Shown here: positions 1-18,281 of the stretch, in pieces
Layout: every line of letters begins with the position of its first letter
Position numbering within the stretch: position 1 is the stretch's first letter
NCBI GenBank assembly: GCA_022885665.1
Contig: JAGQDJ010000071.1
Location: 124,001 to 188,000, forward strand
Reading direction: 5' to 3'
Source: Triops longicaudatus
Lineage: Eukaryota > Arthropoda > Branchiopoda > Notostraca > Triopsidae
DNA: 64,000 nucleotides
Notes under the pieces: generated by a model
Database searches by the model: none
Seen by the model: the letters and a program-made list of their open reading frames with translations, nothing else
Told to the model about the DNA's origin: nothing
Made by a program: the position numbers and the translations under genes

Positions 1-322
1 GTACTGCAATAATACTTCTGGACTTTGTTAACAACCGGGGGATCCGTGCAGGACATATGCACCGTAGTATCACAGCCGAGACATAGCAATATTGTATCCT
101 AGGATCATTGGATTAGGGTTTTTCGGCGGTATTTGGTCATTTACGCTTACTGGATTCTCTACTCGACTGCAGACAGAACACGGCCGACAATCAGGACAAT
201 GCCATGACGGGAGTAATAGGACTTTGCGGGAGAGCAGCCCTCCAAACCCCAGGCAAGTAGGATGAACTGTGAGAAAGACATGATTTCTTCATACTCTTTT
301 GGCTAATTTGTCATGATTTTAC
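1..322 (-). other. Intron of the KAT6-like gene
   Basis: The sequence begins with a gtaaaa donor at 322-317 in minus orientation, just after the PHD-finger exon. No further exon is apparent before the left edge. I see no repeat or other feature here. Confidence 0.5.
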
Positions 323-1917
323 CATGGACTTGGCAAGTGGTGCAGCTTAGCAGGTCCTCGCATTTTCCTTGCGCGTTGCAGGCTGCGTGTTGGCACAAAC
401 GACACGTGATGGTTTCTGTCTCGTTGGCAGAGCTACACCTAGACTTGACGTGAACCGGGGAAGAAGATCTCGAAGGTGTGTTCAGTGGAATCGCCACCGA
501 TGTCAGCGACCACGAATCCCTTCTTTCGGCTTGCTGTTGCTGCTGGTGTTGCTGCAACTTGGTCTTCGTGAGGCCCAAAATGTCCTTGTTGCTGTTAACC
601 AACTGCAGCTTCTTGGTCGACCCAGGAGGCCGACCACGCTTTTTGGGAATCTCTATGTCCGAAGGGTCAAACACCTTCTTCACTCTCTGTAAGACATCAA
701 ACATGAATTAGGAGGGAAATAAATTTTAAAAAAATATGTTCCAGCGGCTAAAATTGGCCTAATGTTTTACAGTAAAGTAAAAGACTAAATGACCCAAGTT
801 AAATCTTAAGGCCATTTCGTTCTAAAAATAGGGAAAATATACATTACTAAACTCAACGTGACTAACTTTTGAGTCAGAGACGCCTCAGAAGAGTTCGAAA
901 GAAACATTAATGTAGCTCACAGGAAATAGATACAAACAATAGATGTGGGACTAACCTTGATAAATAAGAATTACTTTCATTGAAACGAAAACTCAAACTC
1001 TTATATACTAAACTGAATGAACTCAAGTGACGTTAAAGTGCGTTTTACATGCATACATCATCATGTTTGCCTATTTATAGTCTGAATCTATGGACACTTT
1101 CATGGAAGATGTTTAGGCTGCTGGAGACAATTTTTACTTTGGTGCGCTGGGTGGCCCGTTCTCTCGGAGGCGGCGGCGGTAGTTCTTTAGCTTGCTTCTT
1201 TTTGAGCACGAAAGGCGACAGAATATGGGCCGGGTTCATTTTCTGCATCGGGCGATTATTCTCAGCCGTTTCCGGTCGCACATTAGTGGCCGGTGCCGAT
1301 GGCGGCCGTGCCACTCGCGCTGGCGGATTGTGTTCTCTCTGCCAGTGTTTGTCCAGTTCTTGGACGTCGTCCGGAGGAAGATGGTAGATCTCCGGTGCGA
1401 CCTGGATGACGTTTCCTAGGCTGGTTTCCCTCTCGATGAGCTGTTCTATGTAGCGACGGGAATACCGGCCGTGGTCGCGCGACATCAGATAGCTGGAGAT
1501 GCTGCGGAAGTTCACGCCGCCCATTTGACTCGGTAGCATCGGCTGGTCGGTTAAAATGGCTGCGATGGCGGCGGTGACAGCTGAGCTGAATTTCATGGGT
1601 TCCAAAGGGCCGTTGCTGTCTTCGCTGCTAGGCTCGGACGCATCTTCCATGACTCCAGCGGGCGAAGAAGGCATGGTGGACGGCTCCGAGTCGGAAGAGG
1701 GTTTATGCAAATTACGATAGCTCGCTTTACCTTTATAGTCGACCCGGCCAATAATTTCGGCCTGGATCAAGAGCTCCAAATCTTGTTTTACTTGTTCGGC
1801 GCTGACCCCGTAATGTCGTTGAGCGTAGACTTTAATGTTGTCCCAATCTGGTCGCGATTTTCGGCCGCGAATCGTTTCAATCACGTCGAGGATGTACTCG
1901 CAATGCCGGAGCGACAT
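323..1917 (-). CDS. KAT6: KAT6-type (MYST) histone acetyltransferase, N-terminal part only
   Basis: Two exons are visible: 1917-1138 and 686-323, joined in phase 0 (donor AAA|gtaaaa, acceptor ttacag|AGAGTG). The gene runs off the left edge, so PHD2 and the MYST catalytic domain are not in the window. Residues 1-72 resemble the SAMD1-like winged helix of KAT6 (ILDVIETIRGRKSRPDW, then a YKGKASYRNLHK wing). Residues about 105-185 resemble the linker-histone-like H15 domain (AAIAAILTDQP to IYHLPPDD). Exon 2 carries a basic KKRGRPPGS AT-hook-like motif, a short Gln run, and the start of a PHD finger (CRLC, then EDLLSCTTC). This order, winged helix-H15-PHD, is typical of KAT6A/B and fly enok, which acetylate histone H3 in a multi-subunit nuclear complex. 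The start is placed at the ATG at 1917, which begins directly before the domain. The frame is open nine codons further upstream but without an ATG, so an extra 5' exon is possible. Confidence 0.75.
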
Positions 1918-2271
1918 CCCTACGTTTAGTCCTCCACTTAACACGACAAATCAACGCGCTAGTTAACGTTCTAAGGGAACAAATTGTCTCCGAAAATCAG
2001 CAGCTAGCACTACAGACATCAAAATTATTTTCCCAGGTGCCATTAAGAATGTTTCACTCCATAGATGGCGTATGGCTTCACTTTCTTGGCGAAAATCAAA
2101 TATTTCCCACAACCTCTCGTCGTACGCGATTCCCAGGACAACTGGTTCACTGAGCCGCGAACTCCAGCAGTCGACGTTATGTGTATTGCGCTGCTGCCCT
2201 TGAAAAAGGACGTTTAAGGTCGTCGAGATAAAGTGAACTAACGCCAGAAAATTGTGAGTTTAATTAGGGAA
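1918..2271. promoter_or_regulatory. Short divergent promoter between KAT6-like gene and PGM1
   Basis: These 354 bp separate two start codons on opposite strands, so the stretch must hold both 5' UTRs and promoters. No TATA box is evident. A CCATAGATGGCG motif at 2059-2070 resembles the core of CTCF sites. This is the usual arrangement for two TATA-less housekeeping genes; that it is one shared promoter is inference. Confidence 0.5.
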
Positions 2272-5002
<2,731 letters not shown>

Positions 5003-5580
5003 ATGAAAATCAGTTCAAATTGTTGAAATCTTTCGGGGTTTAAGTTGGTCATAGCTGAATTAACTCAAGTAGTCGTATTGTTTAGTCCTTAACCTTGTTT
5101 AGCGCAATGGAAGTGCATTTAAGAATTTGGGTGTGTGTGACAAGTTGCGTGGCGCAACAAAAGTTAGGTCCCCTGAGCTTTTTAAAACCTACAAGGTCAA
5201 AAGTAAGTATGTAAAAGTTAAGAGTCCGTTTTGCAAGTTCAGTTCCCCTTTGCTTTCGTTTGTACGCAGTTAAAAGCTTTCTTAGGGATTGGGGGCGGGA
5301 TGTTTCGTTGAAAAAGTTACTTGTTAAAACAAGAGTGTAGATCTGTTAATGTTTGAAAATTGTTCTCGCTCTCGTACGACTCATTGTTAGACAAAAACGT
5401 CGTAACAACCAGCCCTAAGACTGCCGATATCTTTTTGCCCTGATGGAGGGTGAAAATGGGGAAAGAAAGAAGGGGATGTTCTATAAAAAAAAAATCAGGT
5501 TTTTCGTCCTTTTTCATGATTGTTGTGATTGTTACTAGTCTTTTTCCGAGCAACAAACTCCAAAGAGGAAAAGACGTTTC
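5003..5580. other. PGM1 3' flank
   Basis: This holds the PGM1 3' UTR and intergenic DNA. I found no clear AATAAA poly(A) signal close to the stop. Short open frames here have no recognisable content. Confidence 0.4.
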
Positions 5581-5850
5581 TCTTTTTTGTCTATTTTTCG
5601 ACTGTGGCTTGTGGGGATTAGTTCTAAAACGCTTATAAACAAGTCTCATACATTGGAATCAAACCTAGTCGCATTTTTCGTTTTTTAACTTTTTATTATA
5701 TTTTTCTAACATTTTTCAGGGAATTGGTATTCAAATTAAAATTCACATTTTTAGCAGAAGGATTTTTTTTTATTCTAGTAGGATTCCATCGGAGGACAAG
5801 TTGACACCAAATTCCTGTCACCGTAAATGTCGTCGATCCGGCTGATGCGA
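5581..5850 (-). pseudogene. Decayed duplicate of the GLDC last exon and its 3' flank
   Basis: The segment matches 8584-8848 along its length with scattered substitutions and small indels. The matched part of 8584-8848 contains most of the last GLDC exon and downstream sequence. In minus orientation this copy still reads [15 protein letters not shown], but CTCPPME has become STCPPME and a stop falls right after ESY, where the intact copy continues to SSEETSAC. It is cut off before the first residues of that exon ([11 protein letters not shown]), and no other GLDC exon lies beside it. It is therefore a partial, non-functional copy. Confidence 0.85.
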
Positions 5851-5859
5851 TGGATAGGT

Positions 5860-6310
5860 ACATATAATTTTTATTTATTTTTTGATAATTTTTATTTTTT
5901 AAGTTTTATTTTTATCTTTTTTTATTTTTTAATTTTTAGTTTATATTTTTGTTTTTTAATTTTTATTTTTTACATTCTATTTTTTAATTTTCAATTTTAA
6001 TATTTAATTTTTATTTTTAAATTTTATTTTTTTAAATTCAATTTTTAATATTTAATTTTCAGTATTTTAATTTTTAATAAATTAGATAGATAGATACATA
6101 TAGAGATACATGGATACATATATAGATACATATAATTTTTTAAAATAATTTTTATCTTTTAATTTTTAATTTTATTTTTTATTTTTATATTCGAATTTTT
6201 ATTTTTGCATTTTATATTTTTTTATTTTGTTTTTAAAAATTTATTTTTGAATTTTATTTTTAATATTTATTTTTAATTTTTATATTTCAATTTTTAATTT
6301 TTGGCAAAAG
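5860..6310. repeat. AT-rich low-complexity tract with GATACATA repeats
   Basis: Long runs built from TTTTTATTTTT-like units fill about 450 bp. They are interrupted at 6086-6137 by imperfect GATACATATA units. A similar GATACATA array sits at 8490-8575, next to the other copy of the GLDC-exon duplication. No coding signal is seen. Confidence 0.8.
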
Positions 6311-6434
6311 TGGCCAAATCTTGCTGACAGCTTACTAGGTACAAGTGACCCAGAAACCCGGTGTACGCGAATACCGTAAGTTTGTGAATTTATTGATCCT
6401 TTTTTAAAACCAATGGCGTCTGACTCACGTTATG

Positions 6435-6620
6435 CTTGTAGATAGCTTCTTCCCGATTTTTATAGGTTCATCTAGATTTTGACTATCGATTTTTTTCAAT
6501 TAAACTGTGTATATTGGCGTGCCAAATGAGTTTTTGCGGAAGGCCCGGATGTAAGAGAGACCCCTCATATAAGAGAACGGGCTGTTGTAGATAGCTTCTT
6601 CCCGATTCTCATAGGTTTCG
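6435..6620 (+). repeat. Pair of about 33-bp direct repeats
   Basis: The sequence beginning TTGTAGATAGCTTCTTCCCG is followed by ATTYTYATAGGTT in both copies, near 6436-6468 and 6584-6617, about 150 bp apart. The origin is unknown. Confidence 0.65.
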
Positions 6621-6675
6621 TCCTACGGTGCACATTTTTTAATATTTTTAGTATTTTATTTTAATATTTTACTTT

Positions 6676-7213
6676 ATTTTTCAGACAGCGTTGCTGAACT
6701 TCTTGTCCAATTATGACACCTGTTCCGTTTGGCACTTCTGGAGACCAATATACAAGCATCGAAGGCTACTTAGACAAAGTACCCACCTGAAAACGCACAA
6801 ACACGCTCTGGAAAGCTGTCCTAGTAACTTTTGCCTACGAATAAAAACATTGAAAAATAATGCTAATCATGCCACTAGGAAAGTGGAATTGACCTCACGA
6901 AACACACGTGGCAGAGTGTTTTCGTAACTGGTGGTGAGCATGCGTCCAGGATTTGTACCGAGATTTGAATCCGAGTTATAACGTTTCGCACCAACGAATA
7001 TTCAACCTAAGGTAAAAGAAGACGATATCTTTTTATTTATCGATTTTATTACTACCATTTTCTATAAAGGTTCACGCATCTCCGGATCGGTATCATTCGT
7101 CGTATATTGGAGCAAGTGTTCTAGCGAATAGCGAAGGGCTCGAGCAAGCAATGGTGACACAGCAGGAATGGAAAACTTTGGGTCCCAACGTGATTCGCAG
7201 ATGGAATCTGTAA
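6676..7213 (+). pseudogene. Broken actin-family (actin-related protein) gene, C-terminal remnant
   Basis: The last exon, 7070-7213, is intact and reads from VHASPDRYHSSYIGASVLA to VIRRWNL and a stop. It lines up residue by residue with the actin C-terminus (IIAPPERKYSVWIGGSILA, QQMWISKQEYDESGP). The preceding exon (to 7011, donor CCTAAG|gtaaaag) carries HTWQSVFVTGGEH, equivalent to the phosphate-2 region LSGGTTM, then changes frame to RPGFVPRFESEL (actin PGFKERLEKEL) and meets an in-frame TAA near 6978. Upstream, 6676-6900 has several stops; a short DSVAELLVQ recalls Arp10/Arp11, but this is weak. No N-terminal actin exons were found, so I call it a pseudogene. Sequencing error is less likely because there are several independent lesions. 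Confidence 0.65.
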
Positions 7214-7782
7214 TTAATCCATGTTAATGCTTATCATTTCTATATCCCTTGCCTAAAGTGGTTTCTCGTTATATTATTTCTAAGAATGTAAAATTGCGTG
7301 TTTTTTGTTAAAGCGAATCAAAACGTGATACACAACATTTGTGCCAAAATTGCGCGTGATTATTATATTTTACCTTCTTTCATCGTAAAAATACTTTATT
7401 TCAGACCAGTCGAGATGTATAAAAAGATTTCGGCTATGAGGTTGTCAGAACTTTCAAAAATACTATGAGGTATTTGTGTATTGGGGTGCGTGAAAAAGTA
7501 CCTCGATTTTTTGTACAGAAGAAAAATGCTTGTAATAAAATTTTTAGCAAATTAGTCGCACTTGACAAAGACAAATCCACGTTAGTAATTTTATTTCCAC
7601 CAACAAAAGCGGTTTGTTATACTCAAACTATTATTATAATATTTATTAATTTTACTGGAATTACGATGATTATGGTAATTGCCATGTACCTAATAAATCG
7701 ACATGTCTGCAATATGGAAATTAAGGAATGCGTTTCGTCAGCCTCGACGAGAGGATTCAGAATCTGTAAGAATTATTGCGCT
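7214..7782. other. AT-rich intergenic stretch
   Basis: Nothing recognised. The 114-codon open frame at 7465-7809 has no family resemblance, is low in complexity and runs into the SINE. Confidence 0.4.
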
Positions 7783-8027
7783 AGCCCTTCAAATAAGCGA
7801 GAAAACTGAGTTTGAATATGTAATCATGCCCTGAGGGCGTCTCAGGAGCCAAAAATTTTGAAATCCCATAAGGAATAACATGGGAAAAAGTGCGTTGCAC
7901 GATGNAGCCCTTCAAATAAGCGAGAAAACTGAGTTTGAATATGTAATCATGCCCTGAGGGCGTCTCAGGAGCCAAAAATTTTGAAATCCCATAAGGAATA
8001 ACATGGGAAAAAGTGCGTTGCACGATG
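7783..8027. repeat. Perfect 122-bp tandem copy joined by a single N (probable assembly artefact)
   Basis: Bases 7783-7904 and 7906-8027 are identical over 122 bp and are separated only by the ambiguous base at 7905. This is the pattern produced when two overlapping contig ends are joined without merging the overlap. A biological tandem duplication would not be expected to place an unresolved base exactly at the junction. Confidence 0.8.
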
Positions 8028-8267
8028 CCAGCATCATGCTTTCCGAGGCCTCGTTCACCCTTTCCTATCCCTTATCATGCTTCCCATACTGTTTCCAGTG
8101 GTACTCTTGGTAATCCCATTTTATTGGAATATACCAGGTACCATAGGAAGCAGGACAGGGCATAGCCAGGGTTTTTTCCTGTGAAAAACCAAACCTCAGA
8201 CATGGGGACTCGAACCCCCGACCTTGTGATCTCTAAAGTAACGCCTTAGACCGCTCGGCCAAAGCGC
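7783..8267 (-). mobile_element. tRNA-derived SINE
   Basis: In minus orientation the head (8267 to about 8191) is tRNA-like. It has a pol III A box TGGCCGAGCGG, a perfect B box GGTTCGAGTCC and a GGGG/CCCC T stem. The two acceptor halves no longer pair, so it is not a functional tRNA. The D arm is of the Ser/Leu kind. A hairpin (GGTTTTTCACAGGAAAAAACC-like, about 8170-8192) and an unrelated body down to about 7783 follow, the usual plan of a tRNA SINE. No poly(A) tail or target-site duplication could be defined. The true length is probably about 362 bp, because 123 bp appears to be an assembly duplication. Confidence 0.7.
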
Positions 8268-8388
8268 TTTACATCACTAATGTTATTTGAAATATAAATT
8301 TTACTTACGGTATGTTGATCGTTCACCTGTCATTTATGAAGACTAGAGCTGTTTATTTATTATTTCTTAGAATTCTTTCAGGTAGGGA

Positions 8389-8488
8389 ACAGGGGCGCAG
8401 TGAAATTATTTTCTTGTGTGCAAGTAAGCTCAGTGGCAACATAAAAAAAGTTGTCCCCCAGGAAAAAAATTCCCGGCTGCGCCCCTGT
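8389..8488. mobile_element. 100-bp MITE-like element with 12-bp terminal inverted repeats
   Basis: It starts ACAGGGGCGCAG (8389-8400) and ends CTGCGCCCCTGT (8477-8488), a perfect inverted repeat. CAGGGGCG-type ends are common in hAT-superfamily non-autonomous elements. No matching 8-bp target duplication is visible, so the hAT assignment is tentative. Confidence 0.45.
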
Positions 8489-8489
8489 G

Positions 8490-8575
8490 ATTGATACATA
8501 TATAGATACATATAAAGATACATATATAGATGCATATATCGATACATGTATAGATACATATTATAGATATAATAA
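8490..8575. repeat. Imperfect GATACATATATA tandem array
   Basis: Seven or so diverged 10-12-bp units of GATACATATA type lie between the MITE-like element and the 3' flank of GLDC. The same kind of unit occurs at 6086-6137. Confidence 0.75.
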
Positions 8576-8748
8576 ATAGATATCTCTTTTTGTCCATTTT
8601 TGGGCTTGTGGGGATTAGTTCTGAAACGCTTATAAACAAGTCTCATACACTGAAATCAAACCCAGTCGCATTTTTCGTTTACTAATTTTTTTTTTATATT
8701 TTTCTAACATTTTTCAGGGAATTGGTATTCAAATTAAAATTCACATTT

Positions 8749-15228
<6,480 letters not shown>

Positions 15229-16220
15229 GATGAATTGCGAAGTCAATTTTTTAAAAATAATTTTTAAATATGAATAATAGAATGATTTTGCGATACACTA
15301 TACAACTAACTTCGGTACGCAGGTTTCAGTCCCTGGTCCGTTTTGCACCTACTCGGAGCACGCTCAGGCGTGAAAGAGACCTGAACATCAACTGCGACGT
15401 GGGTCTTTATGGTTTGTATACCTGACGAGCCTCCTGTTGCCTGACGGGTGGGCCAACCATTTCACCGTGGTCTTGGCAACAATCTCCTTCCCTGAAACTA
15501 GTTGCGGCTGGCTAGCAGAACGTATGAGTGACGTCAGGCATGGATTTTCAACATCCTCTTGTTCTAACATTGGGAGATGCCAAGCCCCTTTCCCGTCTCC
15601 AATAACTGCGCGATTCTCCGTTGTGTGTGAACCCGCCTTTTTCAACGCTTACATTCACATTCTGATAATTTATGCTTGAAAATCGAAAAACATAATATTT
15701 ACTTGATTTTTTTTTTCAACATGTCATGTTTAGTTTTTGCTTTTAGTACGTGGCTCGTTTTCAGTGTGTTTAACTTATACATATTGACGCGACCGTTTTG
15801 GGGTACGTTGGCCTTAGTGTGACATTGTTGTGCAGCCGTCGAAGCTTTGTGGTCTAGGTTAGAAGTGGTAAGACACAGCTCGGAGAGTTTTCTTATTTTC
15901 ATTTTTCATTTCGCGTGGATGCAAAACCGTAGCTTGAAAATACACTCATTAAATGCTGTCTATCCTAGCGGGGTTATCCTGCGATTATCCGCTTTCAACA
16001 CATTTCAGATTTTCTATTACAGTTGATCGGTTCTGGCTTCAAATCGTGGAGACCTTAGAATTCGGATTGTGGGTAGCACAGTGACAAGTCTGCGAGCCAT
16101 GCAATATGCGAATCGCCTCTTAACATTTTGTATCACGGGTGTAGCATCCGTTGCTAAGCGACGTATGAGATCTGTAAATAATTGTCAAAAGTCAATGTTC
16201 TTCAAGCGGAAAACCACGAA
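15229..16220. promoter_or_regulatory. Divergent intergenic region GLDC / PRPF38A
   Basis: These 992 bp lie between two opposed start codons and must include both promoters and 5' UTRs. The part 15310-15660 is richer in GC than its flanks and open in several frames, but none shows a recognisable protein; it may be a non-coding 5' exon or an old repeat. No TATA box was seen. Confidence 0.45.
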
Positions 16221-17568
16221 ATGGCTAATCGTACAGTGAAAGAAGCAGTAGCCATAAAAGGCACAAATCCCCAATATTTAATAGAAAAGATCGTCCGGTC
16301 AAGAATCTACGACTCACGCTATTGGAAAGAAGAATGTTTCGCGCTTACAGGTTAGCACAATTCTTATTGAAATTAATTACTTAATTTCTTTCATTTGGCA
16401 TTTGCAGCCGAATTACTTGTGGACAAAGCCATGGAACTACGTTATCTTGGTGGAACTTATGGTGGCAACATTAAACCCACACCTTTCATTTGCCTGACTC
16501 TTAAAATGCTCCAAATCCAGCCTGAAAAAGACATTATTGTCGAGTTTATCAAAAGCGATTTCAAGTAAGCATAAACTTTTTTCTAACAAACCTAACTTGT
16601 ATATGGTGATGGTAAAGCTTGTTTAGAAGTCGTTGGTTCACCAGTCTGTTTGCTTTAGGTACGTGAGAGCTTTGGGAGCTTTCTACATGCGATTGGTCGG
16701 CACGTCCATCGAATGCTACAAATATTTGGAACCGTTGTTGAACGATTTCCGCAAGCTAAGATTCCAGAATCGTGAAGGCAGTACGTTTCCATATGCTTTA
16801 ATTTCTGTACTAAAAGTTTTGACACAAATACGCATTGGGAGCACCTAAAGAAATCGAGTTCTCTTCAAAAACATAGTCCTATCGCTACTAATTATTTGCT
16901 TATATAATAGAATTTGAGTTAGTCCACATGGATGAGTTCGTAGACCAAATGCTGCGAGAAGAACGCGTTTGTGACGTCATCCTTCCCCGCATTCAAGTAA
17001 ATTCCCTTCACTAATTATACAAGGCAATCGCACTACTTTCGTTTCGTTTTAAATGAAGAAACGCCACGTGTTAGAAGAAGGAAACGATCTAGAACCTCGC
17101 GTGTCAGCTTTGGAAGAAGCCTTAGAAATGGACGAAGACGAAGAATTAGATTCCGACACCGCTCCTGCCATGGAGGAAGAAATGCCTTCGAAAAGCAATA
17201 GAGACAAAGACCGGCATCGGGAGAAAACGAGAGACAAAGATCGCGACGACCGCAAGCGGCACCGGAGTAGAAGTCGAGAACGAGAAGATCGCGAGCGGAA
17301 GCGAGGCCGAAGCCGTACGCCCGAACGCGATCGTCACCGCACCTCTGACCGTAGACGTAAATCGCCTGACCGGCATGACCGTGATCGAGACACACGCGAC
17401 CGACGAGATCGAGCCAGGGATGACAAAGATCGCGGTCGAGATAAAGACAAGGACAAGAAGAAGAGTAAAGACAAACGAGACAAAGACGACAAGAAGACAC
17501 AAGAGCAAGAAATCGCAGAAGCTAATGCCCTTCGGGCGAAATTGGGCTTAGCGCCATTACGACCTTAA
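16221..17568 (+). CDS. PRPF38A: Pre-mRNA-splicing factor 38 (PRPF38A)
   Basis: Component of the spliceosomal B complex, needed for spliceosome activation in the nucleus. Exons: 16221-16350, 16408-16564, 16659-16780, 16911-16996, 17059-17568; phases agree and give 334 aa. The PRP38 domain spans about residues 5-180, with the characteristic KGTNPQYLIEKIVRSRIY, YLGGTYGGNIKPTPFICL, FKYVRALGAFYMRLVG and CDVILPRI. A linker EPRVSALEE and an acidic patch follow, then a C-terminal tail of about 100 residues dominated by Arg/Asp/Glu/Lys repeats. The animal protein normally ends in an RS-rich tail; here it is mostly RD/RE/KD with few RS pairs. Introns are 57-130 bp. A poly(A) signal AATAAA lies at 17938-17943, 370 nt after the stop. 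Confidence 0.96.
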
Positions 17569-17937
17569 AATCTGTTGCCTTTTATGTTGCTTTACACTTT
17601 GTCGAAAATACATGATTCTTTGAAAGCTAACTTGAAACACTTTTCTACGAAATTTGTCACACGAACCGAGGGTTGAAGTCGATGGGCTGGTTCTAGCCTA
17701 AAACCGCAGCCCTTGGCGTCGAAAAGTATCGCTTCTCTACGCTGAGTTATCAGTGTTGCAACAGACTAGAATCTGGAGAAAGATATGTTAAAACAAAAAA
17801 GGAAATTTGCATTTTCAAGTGTCAAAACTCTATTTTCTTACAAGGACGCCGTTCTATACGTTTTTACTACAATAGTTCAATGAATTTGCGGAATGTATAA
17901 CAGTGTTGACAAGCTTTTGCTTCTATTAGCATTGGCG

Positions 17938-17943
17938 AATAAA
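17938..17943 (+). terminator. Candidate PRPF38A poly(A) signal
   Basis: AATAAA hexamer downstream of the PRPF38A stop and inside the 713-bp tail-to-tail gap (17569-18281) with the AKAP2-type gene. Nothing else was recognised in that gap. Confidence 0.45.
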
Positions 17944-18281
17944 GCCAAGCCGTATTTCTCTTGTATAACCAGAAAAGAAGGTAAATTGGAGCTTGACGAA
18001 GTGGAATGTTAGTCTACGGCGTTTTTGACAGATAAACTTCTGTTGTTCGTAGAAACGTGTTGCCTGCACACGCTCTGAACTACCTACACCTTCTTAAACA
18101 ACTTCGGTTGGAATGCAAAGAAATAGGTACTACTTCTGGAACACGGTAATGACGCAAGAAATTGACGAACAATATGGGAAAATATTCAGGCAATATGGAG
18201 GAAAAGTATGATAAATTATTTCGAAGACTCGGAACGCTCTACGCTAGGGGGATTTACAATAATAACAGGCGATTGTCGATG

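Noticed and set aside
8191..8267. Functional tRNA gene (Ser/Leu type)
   Set aside because: The pol III boxes are intact, but the acceptor halves do not pair, the anticodon arm is imperfect, the long variable arm is missing, and a SINE body follows.
8498..8580. CRISPR-like array in the GATACATA region
   Set aside because: The units are short, diverged and contiguous, with no unique spacers; it is a simple microsatellite in a eukaryotic genome.
17033..17508. Minus-strand frames of up to 155 codons over the PRPF38A tail
   Set aside because: Complement of the Arg/Asp-repeat coding sequence; the plus-strand reading is a confirmed PRPF38A exon.
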